64,000 nucleotides of DNA from JBGSUZ01 sp963677505 (GTDB taxonomy: Bacteria > Bacillota > Clostridia > Peptostreptococcales > Acidaminobacteraceae), in contig CAXXWB010000042.1 in the NCBI GenBank assembly GCA_963677505.2, positions 9,908 through 73,907 of the forward strand, written 5' to 3'. The notes under the pieces are model-generated. The model was not told where the DNA came from and made no database searches. It saw only the letters and a program-made list of their open reading frames with translations. This document shows, one piece after another, positions 44,474 to 54,527 of this stretch. How positions within the stretch are numbered: position 1 is the stretch's first letter; each line of letters opens with the position of its first letter. The translations under genes and the position numbers were made by a program.

Positions 44474-44846
44474 TTCGTCATCCTACCCCCATATAAAATA
44501 ATTCCATTTGTGTTTATTTATAAATGAACACTTTATCTATTTTACGGACTAGCGTGACTTGTGTCAATATTCTTTTTTATAAATATCATGTTTTTCATAT
44601 ATTATTTTTACATATATAAAAATCTCTATAATTTGAATTTTATGTTCTGATTATTCAAAATTGTCTAACAGGCTTTAAATTCATTGGTAAGCCTTTAAAA
44701 CTAAATAATAACTTTCCTTTATTTTGCATTTTACAATGAAATCATTTTTACTATAGAAATAATGCATATAAAAACCCTTGTATTGATGAATTTTATAATC
44801 CACCTTATACAAGGGCTTCACTACATGAAAACAGTCTTCAATTAGA
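44474..44846. other. AT-rich intergenic region between the permease and GNAT genes
   Basis: 373 bp without a convincing gene on either strand. It contains the permease leader (with TATATAAAA-like AT-rich stretches), and the GNAT gene terminator at 44771-44816. I see no riboswitch or RNA gene in it. Confidence 0.6.
44771..44816 (-). terminator. Terminator downstream of the GNAT gene
   Basis: On the minus strand CCCTTGTAT and ATACAAGGG form a 9-bp stem, followed by TTTTTAT. Confidence 0.88.
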
Positions 44847-45407
44847 TCAAATATCGTGGGATTGTCGTTGAGAAATAATCAACTCATAATGGGGTTCATA
44901 GCGCTTTGTATCGTCAAACCACTGATCACCAGTATACAAAAAACCACATTTTTCAAGGACTCTCTTAGACCTATTATTTTCAGGTGCCACTGAGGCAATT
45001 AGTTTAGAGACACAATGTTGATTTTTTATATCATTAATATAACGGATAACCCCCTGACAGGCCTCTGTGGCATAACCATTTCCCCACTGATTGAGCTTAA
45101 AATGATATACCAGTTCATAAACGCCTACTGCTTCTGAGGAGTTAAATCCACAAACACCTATCATTTCATCTGTTTCCTTGATTATAACCGCATAGGCAGA
45201 AATACCTGCGATTGCCTCAACCGTTTCATAATACTGAATACTTCTGGTCAATCGGTGGGTTCCAGAAAGAGCACCTCCACAATACTGCATAACTTCCCTA
45301 TCTCCCCAGATGTCCTGTAAATCTTTAAGATCTACCGCTTCCATAGCTCTGAGATACAATCTCTTAGTTTCTATTAAAACGCTCTCAGACTTACTATAAA
45401 TACTCAT
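44847..45407 (-). CDS. GNAT family N-acetyltransferase (RimJ/RimL-like)
   Basis: 186 residues. It begins LIETKRLYLRAMEAVDLKDL and contains the acetyl-CoA binding region NQWGNGYATEACQGVIRYI and the C-terminal VAPENNRSKRVLEKCGF, typical of the Acetyltransf_3 branch that modifies N-termini of proteins or small molecules. Substrate is unknown. It is a single-gene transcript with its own terminator. Confidence 0.92.
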   Translation of the reverse strand: MSIYSKSESVLIETKRLYLRAMEAVDLKDLQDIWGDREVMQYCGGALSGTHRLTRSIQYYETVEAIAGISAYAVIIKETDEMIGVCGFNSSEAVGVYELVYHFKLNQWGNGYATEACQGVIRYINDIKNQHCVSKLIASVAPENNRSKRVLEKCGFLYTGDQWFDDTKRYEPHYELIISQRQSHDI

Positions 45408-45581
45408 CGAAAACGCTTCCTTCCGTTGGTTATTAGCCTTATCTTATGACAACAACAAGAAATAGGCTCTTATTAGAGATATATCCCCTAAAAGTACTGA
45501 TTTATTCAATAATTACTAGATTTTAATAACAATACACTTCTGTGCACTGATCATTTTTAAATTTTAACCAAGGCGTAATAC

Positions 45582-45622
45582 AAAAAAGCACCCTTTGCCA
45601 TACTGCTCTACAAAAGGTGCCC
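45582..45622 (-). terminator. Terminator downstream of yebC
   Basis: On the minus strand GGGCACCTTTTG and CAAAGGGTGC form an imperfect stem, followed by six T residues, just after the yebC stop codon. Confidence 0.85.
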
Positions 45623-45649
45623 TAAGTTTAAGTCTGTTGATATTCCTAA

Positions 45650-46366
45650 TTATTCTTCCCAGTTATGGTAAATTTGTTGCACGTCGTCGTTGTCTTCAAA
45701 CATATCAACGAGCTTTTGCATATTTTTTAAATCTTCTGGGTCTGTGAGTTTAGACATGGTTTGCGGCAAGTATCTGAGTTCGGCCATTGAGAATTCATAG
45801 TTTTGTGCAGCGATTGCATCTCGAACTGTTCCAAAATCTTCCGTGGTCGTGTAAATCTCGAAATGTGTTTCTTCAGCAGAAATGTCTTCCGCTCCAGCTT
45901 CAAGGGCCATCATCATCATTTCGTCGTCGTCCATGCCTTCTTTGCGGTCGATGATCAAAACGCCTTTTCTATCGAACATGAAGCTTACGCAACCGTTTGT
46001 GCCGAGGTTCCCTTTGCCTTTCGAGAAGTAGCTTCTCACGTCAGCAGAGGTTCTGTTGGTGTTGTCGGTTAAACATTCGACCAATACAGCTACACCGCCT
46101 GGACCATAGCCTTCGTAAGTAAGCTCCGTATAAACTGCACCATCGGTTTCCCCTGCACCCTTTTTAATAGCTCTTTCAATATTATCATTTGGCATATTTG
46201 CCGCTTTTGCTTTTTCAACAGCTGCTTTTAGAGATGCATTGTATTCAATGTCTCCGCCGCCTTCTCTGGCAGCAACCATAATCATACGGCCAATCTTAGT
46301 AAATTCTTTTGCCTTTTTGCCGTCTTTTTTGCCCTTTTTATCAATAATTGTTCCTATTCTTCCCAT
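45650..46366 (-). CDS. yebC: YebC/PmpR family protein
   Basis: 238 residues, the normal length. The sequence GRIGTIIDKKGKKDGKKAKEF through MIMVAAREGGGDIEYNASLKAAVEKAKAANMPNDNIERAI is diagnostic. Members act as transcription regulators or, for YebC2, help translation of difficult proline-rich sequences; which role applies here is not evident. The ATG at 46366 has GAAGGAGTG at normal spacing, so an upstream in-frame GTG was rejected. Confidence 0.95.
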   Translation of the reverse strand: MGRIGTIIDKKGKKDGKKAKEFTKIGRMIMVAAREGGGDIEYNASLKAAVEKAKAANMPNDNIERAIKKGAGETDGAVYTELTYEGYGPGGVAVLVECLTDNTNRTSADVRSYFSKGKGNLGTNGCVSFMFDRKGVLIIDRKEGMDDDEMMMMALEAGAEDISAEETHFEIYTTTEDFGTVRDAIAAQNYEFSMAELRYLPQTMSKLTDPEDLKNMQKLVDMFEDNDDVQQIYHNWEE

Positions 46367-46441
46367 GAGTAACACTCCTTCTATTCATTTAACCTTCTCA
46401 TTCTATCACAGGCTAAATTGTCTTGTCTACAAGTCTCTCAC

Positions 46442-47197
46442 TTAAAAAACAGGAGGCGCTGGTGGCATAATCCGTTTGTGAGCCGAACGACTGTTAAGTC
46501 TTTCAATAATAATTCTATCCTCATCAGGAATTTCTTTTCCTTCAATATAATCATCAATCATATTGTAAGTTGTTCCCATTTCAGATTCATCGGTTTGACC
46601 ATCCCATAACCCTGCAGATGGTGCTCTGTCTAAAACGCTTTGAGGAACCCCTAATACTCTGCCCCATTCATAAACGTCTCTCTTTGTAAGATTGGCAAGA
46701 GGTAAAAGATCCACTCCGCCATCACCGTATTTTGTGAAATAACCTGTAAGAATTTCCGCCGCATTGTCTGTGCCTGAAACCAAGTAATTCAAATTGTTAG
46801 CAATTCCATAAAGCGTAGACATCCGCAGTCTCGCTCTAAGATTAGCATCTGTCAGTCGATGGTTTTCTGTTTCAAAGTCAGCCATTCCCTCAGTGATTTT
46901 TCCTAAAAGTAATTGATGTGTCTCTGTTAAATCCAAGGCGATATACTTAAGATTTGCAGCTTCTGCAGAAAGTTTCCCATCTACCGAATCCTTTTCACTG
47001 CTCTTACATGGCAATATAACCCCTAAAGAATTCTCAGGAAAAGCTCGTTTAATTAAATGAGCAACTACCGAGGAGTCAATGCCTCCCGACAAGCCCACTA
47101 AAATACCTTTTGTTCCAGAATTCTTAACGATTTCCCTCAACCATTCAACGGTGAGTTGAATCTTTTCTTCAGTCGTTCTCATCTCTTCTCTCCTCAA
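46442..47197 (-). CDS. nadE: NAD+ synthetase (ammonia-dependent)
   Basis: 251 residues. The ATP-pyrophosphatase loop GLSGGIDSSVVAHLI, SGTDNAAEILTGYFTKYGDGG and the LANLTKRDVYEWGRVLG region are characteristic of NadE, which amidates deamido-NAD in the last step of NAD synthesis. There is no glutaminase domain, so it uses ammonia. It follows the CoA-binding protein gene by 9 bp. Confidence 0.96.
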   Translation of the reverse strand: MRREEMRTTEEKIQLTVEWLREIVKNSGTKGILVGLSGGIDSSVVAHLIKRAFPENSLGVILPCKSSEKDSVDGKLSAEAANLKYIALDLTETHQLLLGKITEGMADFETENHRLTDANLRARLRMSTLYGIANNLNYLVSGTDNAAEILTGYFTKYGDGGVDLLPLANLTKRDVYEWGRVLGVPQSVLDRAPSAGLWDGQTDESEMGTTYNMIDDYIEGKEIPDEDRIIIERLNSRSAHKRIMPPAPPVF

Positions 47198-47206
47198 TGA
47201 CTTCTT

Positions 47207-47605
47207 TTATTTAACAACTTTGGTGTCTAACTCAACCAAAACACAGTGATAACATACAACTTGAATATTTAATGCCTCTGTGAACTCAATTAATTCTTGG
47301 TCAAAAGTTCCCGGTTGAAACCAGATTTTATTAATCCCCATTGCCGCAGCTTCTTCTATATAAGGTTTAGCCTTATCCGGAGGTATAACCATATTAATGC
47401 AATCTGGTCTTTTGGGTAGGCTTTTTAAATCTGGATAGCAAACTTCTCCCGTTAATTGCCGTATATAAAGGATTAACCCCATAGACCTCATAGCCTCTGT
47501 CATTTAACCTTTTCCAAATTCTATAACCAAATTTATTTCGGTTTGTGTCGCACCGACAACAGCCCACACAGGGAGATCAAGCATTTCGTTAACTAACGCT
47601 TCCAT
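47207..47605 (-). pseudogene. CoA-binding domain protein (YccU-like), frameshifted
   Basis: The Rossmann-type CoA-binding domain is spread over three frames from ATG 47605 (AAAGGAGG upstream): MLDLPVWAVVGAT, then NKFGYRIWKRLNDRGYEVYGVNP, then GEVCYPDLKSLPKRPDCINM and PPDKAKPYIEEAAAMGINKIW to the end. The breaks are near 47550 and 47465 and each needs a single base. The reconstructed protein is about 132 residues, the family length. The biological role is undefined. It precedes nadE by 9 bp. Confidence 0.85.
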
Positions 47606-47620
47606 CCATTGGTTCCTCCT

Positions 47621-48285
47621 TTATGATTCAACAGCTTCTTTGTCTAGTATTTTTCCATCATTAATTGACAAGTAGGCCTCTCCTAAGTCGTCTATTAGAA
47701 TCTGACCGTTACACAAATCGGTCAACTTACTTACAAGAGTCTCCCTCTGTTCAGGTAAGGCATATAAACTTATATGAACATCCTCTAAAAACTCAGTTTC
47801 TTCAATAATGAACTCAGAAACACCTAGCAAATAGTTCTGAACCTTGCCGTGAAGATGGTAACTAACATGTACTTTTAAAAAGGTATATAAGACTTTCTCA
47901 ACTAAAAGTGCTGCTTCTACCCCTAACTTTGCCGTATGGGTATAAGCCCTCACCAACCCGCCAGTACCCAATTTTACACCGCCAAAATAACGGGTAACTA
48001 CAACGACTAGATCAGTAATCCCTTCATTTTTCAACATAGATAAAATAGGTACACCAGCAGTCCCAGAAGGTTCGCCATCATCAGAATACCGCTGAACGCC
48101 ATAAGTTTCTCCCAACACATAAACAGGTACATTATGAGCGGCATCCCAGTGCTTTTTCTTTATTTTTCGATAAAGGCTGTGGCCTCAGCTTCAGTTTGAA
48201 TCGGTTGGCAGTAGGCAATAAATCTTGATTTTTCAATAACTTGTTCAGCCTCACCTAGTTGAAAAACTGTTTTAAAGTTTCCCAA
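47621..48285 (-). pseudogene. yigZ: YigZ/IMPACT family protein, frameshifted
   Basis: A TTG start at 48285 follows TTAGGAGGTGGGC. The first frame (FKTVFQLGEAEQVIEKSRFI to ATAFIEK) ends in a premature stop near 48168, but one base change continues it into KKKHWDAAHNVPVYVLGETYG, and the rest is intact: RYSDDGEPSGTAGVPIL and VVTRYFGGVKLGTGGLVRAY, the UPF0029 signature. The reconstructed length is about 221 residues, normal for YigZ, whose exact function is unsettled (linked to translation control in eukaryotic relatives). Confidence 0.9.
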
Positions 48286-48296
48286 GTGCCCACCTC

Positions 48297-49586
48297 CTAA
48301 TCTACGACAAAACTTTTATATCTGCCTAAATCTATTGGATCAATTTCAACTTCAATTAGAGTGCCATCCGCAAGATACTCTGTACTTAAAACGTTGTGTT
48401 TATCACAAAGATAAGAATACACCTGACCTTCGCTGAATGGCAAGAGCATTTTAACTTTCACAATATCAGAGAAAATAACACTTCTGATTCGCTCAATTAA
48501 TACATCCATTTGGCATCCAGTTCTAGCAGAAATTTTAAGCGTACTTGGTCCTTCTAGTATTTTCTCAGGTTCTTCAATAAATCAATCTTATTGTACAAAT
48601 ACAAGGTTTCTTTATCTTTAACCCCTAATTCTTTCAATACTTGGTCTGTAATATATTTTTGATTTCCTACATTGCTATTGGTAACATCTAGCACATGTAA
48701 CAGTAAGTCTGCCTCGGTTACCTCTTCAAGGGTGGCTTTAAAAGCTTCCACCAAAGCATGAGGGAGCTTAGATACAAACCCTACTGTATCTACAAGGACA
48801 AATGCTCTGTTATCAGGCAATTCAATTCTTCTGCTAAAGGTGTCTAAGGTCGCAAATAGCATGTCCTTCTCAAAACTTTTTTATCAGGTTCATCAGGCTT
48901 TGTCAAATCAAGGAGCTTATTCATTACGGAAGATTTACCAGCATTTGTATATCCCACAAGAGCTACTACAGGAATTTCGTTTTTTGACGTTGTGAACGTT
49001 GGACTTCACGTATACTTTTTTCCTCATCCAATTGTCTTCCAATTTCAGTAATGCGATCATTGATACGTCTTTTGTCCAACTCAAGTTTCTGTTCTCCAGG
49101 TCCTCTAGTTCCTACACCTGCACCTGTTTTAGACATAGCGCCACCTAGACCAGTCAGCCTGGAACGTCTGTACTTAAGCTGAGCCATTTCTACTTGAAGT
49201 TTGCTCACTCTGTTAACAGCTCGCTTGGCAAAAATATCTAAAATCAGCGTGGTTCTATCAATGACTTTCATGCCAATGGCATTTTCTAAATTTCTGATTT
49301 GGGAACCAGACAACTCGTCATTAAAAACAATCAAGTTGGCATCATTAGCTTCTGCTACAAGTTTGACTTCCTCTACCTTGCCAGAGCCAATATAAAAGGC
49401 CGCATCTACAGTTTTCTTATTTTGAATAGTGACGCCTACAACTTCAACTTCTGCCGCGTCGCTCAGTTCTTTCAACTCAGCCATAGAATATTCTATATCA
49501 ATTCCTTGAGAATCATCATTGAACCCAACCAATACTGCTCGCTCTTCAATGTGGGTAATCACTTCATTTTTATCATTTACTATCAT
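48297..49586 (-). pseudogene. hflX: GTPase HflX, frameshifted
   Basis: About 430 codons are divided among at least four frames. From ATG 49586 (AAAGGAG upstream) come ITHIEERAVLVGF, the glycine-rich GVGTRGPGEQKLELDKRRI and IREVQRSQRQK; breaks near 48985, 48870 and 48555 separate the P-loop VALVGYTNAGKSSVMNKL, the G3 region LVDTVGFVSKLP with LYNKID, and the C-terminal VLIERIRSVIF. HflX splits stalled or hibernating ribosomes. All HflX parts are present in order, so sequencing indels are likely. Confidence 0.92.
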
Positions 49587-49650
49587 ATTCATTTCTCCTT
49601 TCAATGCTCTTACTATTATATTACAAAATGATGATAACCACAGTAATTAA

Positions 49651-49679
49651 TTAACTTTGATTTTTCTGTATGATATAAT
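49651..49679 (+). promoter_or_regulatory. Promoter of the penicillin-binding protein gene
   Basis: TTAACT and a consensus TATAAT are separated by 17 nt, about 27 nt before the ATG at 49706. Confidence 0.7.
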
Positions 49680-49705
49680 AGCTTGTAATCGTTAGGAGGA
49701 TGTTT

Positions 49706-52700
49706 ATGGATAATCAGCGCAATAACCCCAATAAACAGACAAAGGTCCTCTACGTCAAATGACCCCGACCCATCGAAAAGATCGGCTAGTAGAAGTCCTC
49801 AATCTGATTCACTGAGGGCTTCTTCACGTCAGGGCGATCGTCCAACCACAAGTGGAAATGCCCAAGGGGCAAATACTGCCAGAAAACGCTCATTTGGAGA
49901 TAGGGTCGCCATCGATCCGAGAGAAAATCCATCAAATGGCTCCAGCAGTAACACTCAACGTGAACGACGAAGCATCAACTCGGACCTTTATCAACCAGGA
50001 GAAATTCCTGAATTTGTACCTGTTGGACCAAGAAAGCCCCTTAATCCTATCCAACAGCAATCAATTGATACACGAGGCGCTCAAAGAGCGTCACAACGTC
50101 GCCCAGAATCTAGCAATAACAGCACTGGCTCAGAACAGCGTGCACATCGATCTGTTCAACCATCAGCTGACAATCACACCGATGGAGGTCGACCGTTGAA
50201 AAATGGATCCGGCGGTGGCGGAAAGCCCCCAAGAAAACCTAAGAAAAAATCTAAGACATGGGTTAATGTCCTAAAATGGATCGCAATTATTATGATTTCT
50301 GTTGGTCTTGTCGGCGGTGTAACTGGGTTTATCTATGTACAGACCATCGTTGCTCAAGTCCCGCCTATAGACCCTTCTAAAATAACAGATGGCTTAGGTG
50401 AAAACTCCATTATTGTAGATGCCAACGGGAAAGTATTAGAGACACTTCAAAATGATGGCGTTCGTAAAATCATTAAATACTCGGACATGAGTCCTAACTT
50501 AATTAATGCATTTGTTGCCGTTGAAGATAAAACCTTCTGGGAACATAACGGCTTTAATGTAGTCCGACTTGTAGGTTCCGTTTGGCAAGGTTTCTCAAAA
50601 GGAGACAAAATCAAAGGTACCTCCACAATTACTCAGCAATTGGCACGTAATATATACTTGACGGAGATTAAATCCGTCCGAAGTATTGAGCGTAAAATTA
50701 AAGAAGCTTATTATGCCATTCAGATTGAGAAACATTTGCAGAAAGAGCAAATTATCGAAGCTTATCTGAATACCATCTATTTAGGTGCAGGTGCCAATGG
50801 CGTTGAAGCCGCCGCACAAGCTTACTTCAGTAAAGAAGCAAAGGATTTGGACTTAGTAGAATCGGCAATGATTGCAGGAATTCCTGCCAGCCCATTAAAC
50901 TATTCTCCAATGCGCACCAAAGAAAAAGTAGATGTAACACCAGATGATATAATTATTGATGATTCTGATGATCTCTACACAATTGTCTATAATACAGGTT
51001 GCGAGAAGCGTTACGCAATCTCAATTCGATTGATGTATGACAATGGCAAAATTACCAAAGAAGAATATGAGACCGCTAAAAAGGCTGATCTTGTAGCAAA
51101 ACTTAAACCAAGCAAACCTGCAACCAGCGATATTTCATCTTACTTTGCTGACATGGTAAAAAATGACGTTGCCGATGCACTCATGGAAAAATACGATTAC
51201 ACAAAAAGTGAAGCCATCGCCTTCCTTTATAATCAAGGTTTGACCATTCACTCCACGGTTGATTATAAAATGCAAAAAGCACTAGAGGCAGCTTACGAAG
51301 ACAACAGCAAGAGCATGCCAAAAATCACAGTTACTTTTGATGGCAACGGAAATGTCATCAATAAGGACGGCGCTATTTTACTCTATAAATATGAAAATCT
51401 TGTAAACAGCGACCGAGAATTTGTAATTCCTTCTTCAGATTTTAAACAGGACGCCTCAGGTAATTTAGTCCTTTTAAAAGGAAAACGCTTAAACTTCTAT
51501 CCAAAATATCAAGACAACAAGATGGTCAATATTCAGTTGGTTGTCAAGTCGGTTTATAAAGGTTCAGAGTTAAAAGCAAAAGGGATAAGTGCTTCAGGTA
51601 AGAAGAATGTAAGCAACTTCAATACCTATATAGGTAAGGATATTCTGGTTCCTTCTGAATTTAAGAGCTTTGACGAAAATAAAAACTTAGTCATCAGCAA
51701 AGCCTTCTTAGACAAGAATCCAAACTTCTTCAGCACAAGTTCAAAAGGTTCACTACTTGTTCAAAAAGAAAATTATGTCATTGCTGAAAAAGGTATCGTT
51801 CAACCACAGTCTGCCACTGTAATTATCGACTACCATACAGGGGCTCTTAAAGCTATTGTAGGTGGTAGAAACGTAGGCGGACAAAAAATTTACAACCGTG
51901 CCATTAACCCAAGACAGCCAGGTTCTTCCATTAAGCCTTTAGCTGTTTATCTACCAGCTATTGACACAAAAACCTTTACAGCTGGGTCAGTTATAGATGA
52001 CTGTCCTACTTTCTTAGGTCCAAATAATTCACGTTGGCCTATGAACTGGTACGAAGGCACCACAAGATATTGGGGACTACAAACCCTTAGAGAAAGTATG
52101 ATGTGGTCTATTAACGTCAACGCAGTAAAAATCGCAAAAGCAGTTGGTATAGACACTTCTATAAAATACCTAAAAAAATTAGGCATCACTTCTATTGTTG
52201 AAGAAGGTCCTAGTGACGATAACAATCTGTCTGCAATGGCCCTTGGTGGTATGACTAAAGGTATTTCGCCTGTTGAAATGGCAGGTGCTTACGGTTCCAT
52301 TGCCAATAATGGTGAAAGGGTTCAAACGATTACTTTTACTACAGTTGTAGATCGAAACGGTCAGGTCATATTGGAAAATATACCCGAAAAGACACTTGTC
52401 GCTTCTCCAGAAGGTGCTTATATCACATTGGATATGATGCGTTCTACTGTCACAAGTGGTTTAGCACAAACTGCGGCCATTTATTCAGGCAACAAAACCA
52501 TTCCAATCGCTGGTAAAACAGGTACGACTTCTAATCAAATGGATGCTTGGTTTGTTGGTGTTTCTCCTTACTACAGCGCCTCTGTGTGGTTTGGAAACGA
52601 CTTAAATATCCCACTGGATCAAGGTTCTAAAGTCAGTGCCCGCTTCTGGCAAATCGTGATGAAAAAAATGCACGAGGGTCTACCCGCAAAAGATTTCATT

Positions 52701-53339
52701 AAACCTGGGAACATTAAAACGGTCACTATAGATACTAAGTCAGGCTTACTGCCTTCTTCCTTATCTAAATCAGACCCTCGAGGTACTGTTAGAAATGAAC
52801 TGTTCATCCCTGGTACTGAACCTACCGCAGTAGATGATGTTCACGTAAGCGTCAAGGTTTGTAAGGACAGCAATAAACTGCCTGGACCAAATTGTCCTGA
52901 TTCTTCAATTGTTACGAGAGTATTTGTTAAGCGTAGAGTCCCAGTGGTCAATCCCGATGGTATTGCTATCCGAGACTGGGCATATGAGGTCCCTACAGCT
53001 ACTTGTGACATCCACTCTACACCACTGAAAACAACCTACAAGGATCAATTTGTAGTCGCAAACTCAGATGGCACCTATAAGGTTGTAGCGAGTTTCAATA
53101 TCAATTTATTAGACGGTACAATTATATCTCTTCCAGTAGGTACGATTGTTCAAGCGGATAAGAGTTTTGCTCTTCCTGATGGCACTGTGATTATGCCTTA
53201 TGACATCAACAGTTATCCTGATTTAGAAAAGCTTAAAGGAACAGCTGTTAAGGAAGTCCCTAAAACAACACCATCGACTGATCCTTCTACTAGTGCAGAT
53301 ACGCTCATAGATGAAGCCGATAGCAGTATTGGAAACTGA
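49706..53339 (+). CDS. Class A penicillin-binding protein with long cytoplasmic N-terminus (one frameshift)
   Basis: The 1047-codon frame from TTG 50196 holds the enzyme: membrane helix (about residues 27-50), glycosyltransferase with EDKTFWEHNG and TSTITQQLARN, and transpeptidase with SSIKP, SIN and KTGTTS active-site motifs, plus a C-terminal extension ending in a Thr/Ser/Asp-rich tail. Upstream, the same frame stays open back to about 49737 without any start codon and encodes a Ser/Arg/Asn/Gln-rich segment; ATG 49706 with AGGAGG lies in another frame. A single indel near 49740 therefore hides a start that adds about 163 cytoplasmic residues. It polymerises and cross-links peptidoglycan. 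Confidence 0.9.
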
Positions 53340-53412
53340 TTAAATTGTTTTAATTCGCCCAAACACTATATGATTTTTGAACAAAATGTTTATTTCACTA
53401 CCAGAACCAATC

Positions 53413-53457
53413 AACAGAACAGATCAATTATTTTGGTCTGTTCTGTTATTTTTTTGA
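53413..53457 (+). terminator. Intrinsic terminator of the penicillin-binding protein gene
   Basis: AACAGAACAGA and TCTGTTCTGTT form a perfect 11-bp stem with a 13-nt loop, followed by ATTTTTTT. Confidence 0.92.
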
Positions 53458-53504
53458 ATTTTAGGGTATCAACGAACTATTGACTGGGAAAGGAGGGAAA
53501 ATAA

Positions 53505-54527
53505 TTGGATGCCGTTTTTCAAAGTAAAAAAGAAGTGACTATACGTTCTGACCAGAGTCATCCTAATATTCATAATTCCGTTGATTTGACCCAAAGCATT
53601 GCCTTATTAGATGCCGTTATAGAAGCTACTGCAGACGCCATTATTGTTTATTCATTAGACAAATACATCATCAAAATTAATCACCGCTATTGTGAAATGC
53701 TTGGCATAGATAAATATGATGCTTACCTTCATACCTTCGATCAACATTTAGATATTTTTAGAAAACACTGCCTAAATGCCCCTGCATTCTTTGTAAGGTT
53801 TAACAAATACCTTAACCACCCAAAAGCTGACAAAAATTTCATTCTTAAATTTACAAACAACCGCTATTATACTTTAACCAATTCACCCTATACCATTAAT
53901 GGGCAACTTCTTGGGAGAGTTTTAGCCTTTCGCGATATCACACTAGAAAAGAGAAACGAACTTAACTTGATTGAACGTGAAGCATTATATAGAGACTTAT
54001 CCATTAAAGATAATCTCACAGGTATTTATAACCGAAGGAAGATTCTCTTAGAATTGAAGAATTGTTTTGCTGAACCTAAACTCAAAAAGAAACCCGCTAG
54101 TTTAATCATGTTTGACTTAAATGATTTCAAAACCATTAACGATACGTATGGTCATGGCATGGGCGATTTTGTGTTACAAAGGATTACAGAATCCATTTCA
54201 GCCTGCCTGAGAAAAAAAGACATTTTCGGCAGATGGGGTGGTGATGAGTTTATTATATTGTTACCTGATTGTGACAGAGAAAAGGCTGAAAAAACCACTC
54301 ATAAAATTGAATCACGTCTGATTCACTTGGGCCTCCCCGTCAAAACCCCTATAACTTGCGCCTTTGGCATTTCTACCACTGAAGACGAGTCTTGCCCTGA
54401 AGCCTTAATCCACAGAGCTGATATGGCTATGTATCATGTAAAAAGCAATAAAACTACCTCTCGCTGTGTTAATCCTCGTGAGAAAACGACTAATTTTCCT
54501 TCAAAAAATCGAGTAGGGGGAAAATGA
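53505..54527 (+). CDS. PAS-GGDEF diguanylate cyclase
   Basis: 340 residues, cytoplasmic. A PAS domain (about 30-150, with ATADAIIVYSLDKYIIKINHRYCEMLG) precedes a GGDEF domain that has DNLTGIYNRR, FDLNDFKTINDTYGH and the intact active site RWGGDEF at 243-249. The inhibitory I-site RxxD is present at 236-239, five residues ahead, so product feedback is likely. It makes cyclic di-GMP. TTG start with AAGGAGGG at 7 nt. The last five codons and the stop are supplied by the inserted group II intron. Confidence 0.92.
   Translation: MDAVFQSKKEVTIRSDQSHPNIHNSVDLTQSIALLDAVIEATADAIIVYSLDKYIIKINHRYCEMLGIDKYDAYLHTFDQHLDIFRKHCLNAPAFFVRFNKYLNHPKADKNFILKFTNNRYYTLTNSPYTINGQLLGRVLAFRDITLEKRNELNLIEREALYRDLSIKDNLTGIYNRRKILLELKNCFAEPKLKKKPASLIMFDLNDFKTINDTYGHGMGDFVLQRITESISACLRKKDIFGRWGGDEFIILLPDCDREKAEKTTHKIESRLIHLGLPVKTPITCAFGISTTEDESCPEALIHRADMAMYHVKSNKTTSRCVNPREKTTNFPSKNRVGGK

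Noticed and set aside
47207..49586. Programmed ribosomal frameshifting as an explanation for broken genes
   Set aside because: Breaks do not coincide with slippery heptamers followed by structured RNA, occur several times per gene, and affect families with no known programmed shifts.
49852..50199. 115-codon open frame upstream of the penicillin-binding protein
   Set aside because: It is a different frame over the Ser/Arg/Asn/Gln-rich segment that reads directly into the PBP; it has no ribosome binding site and its composition is not protein-like.
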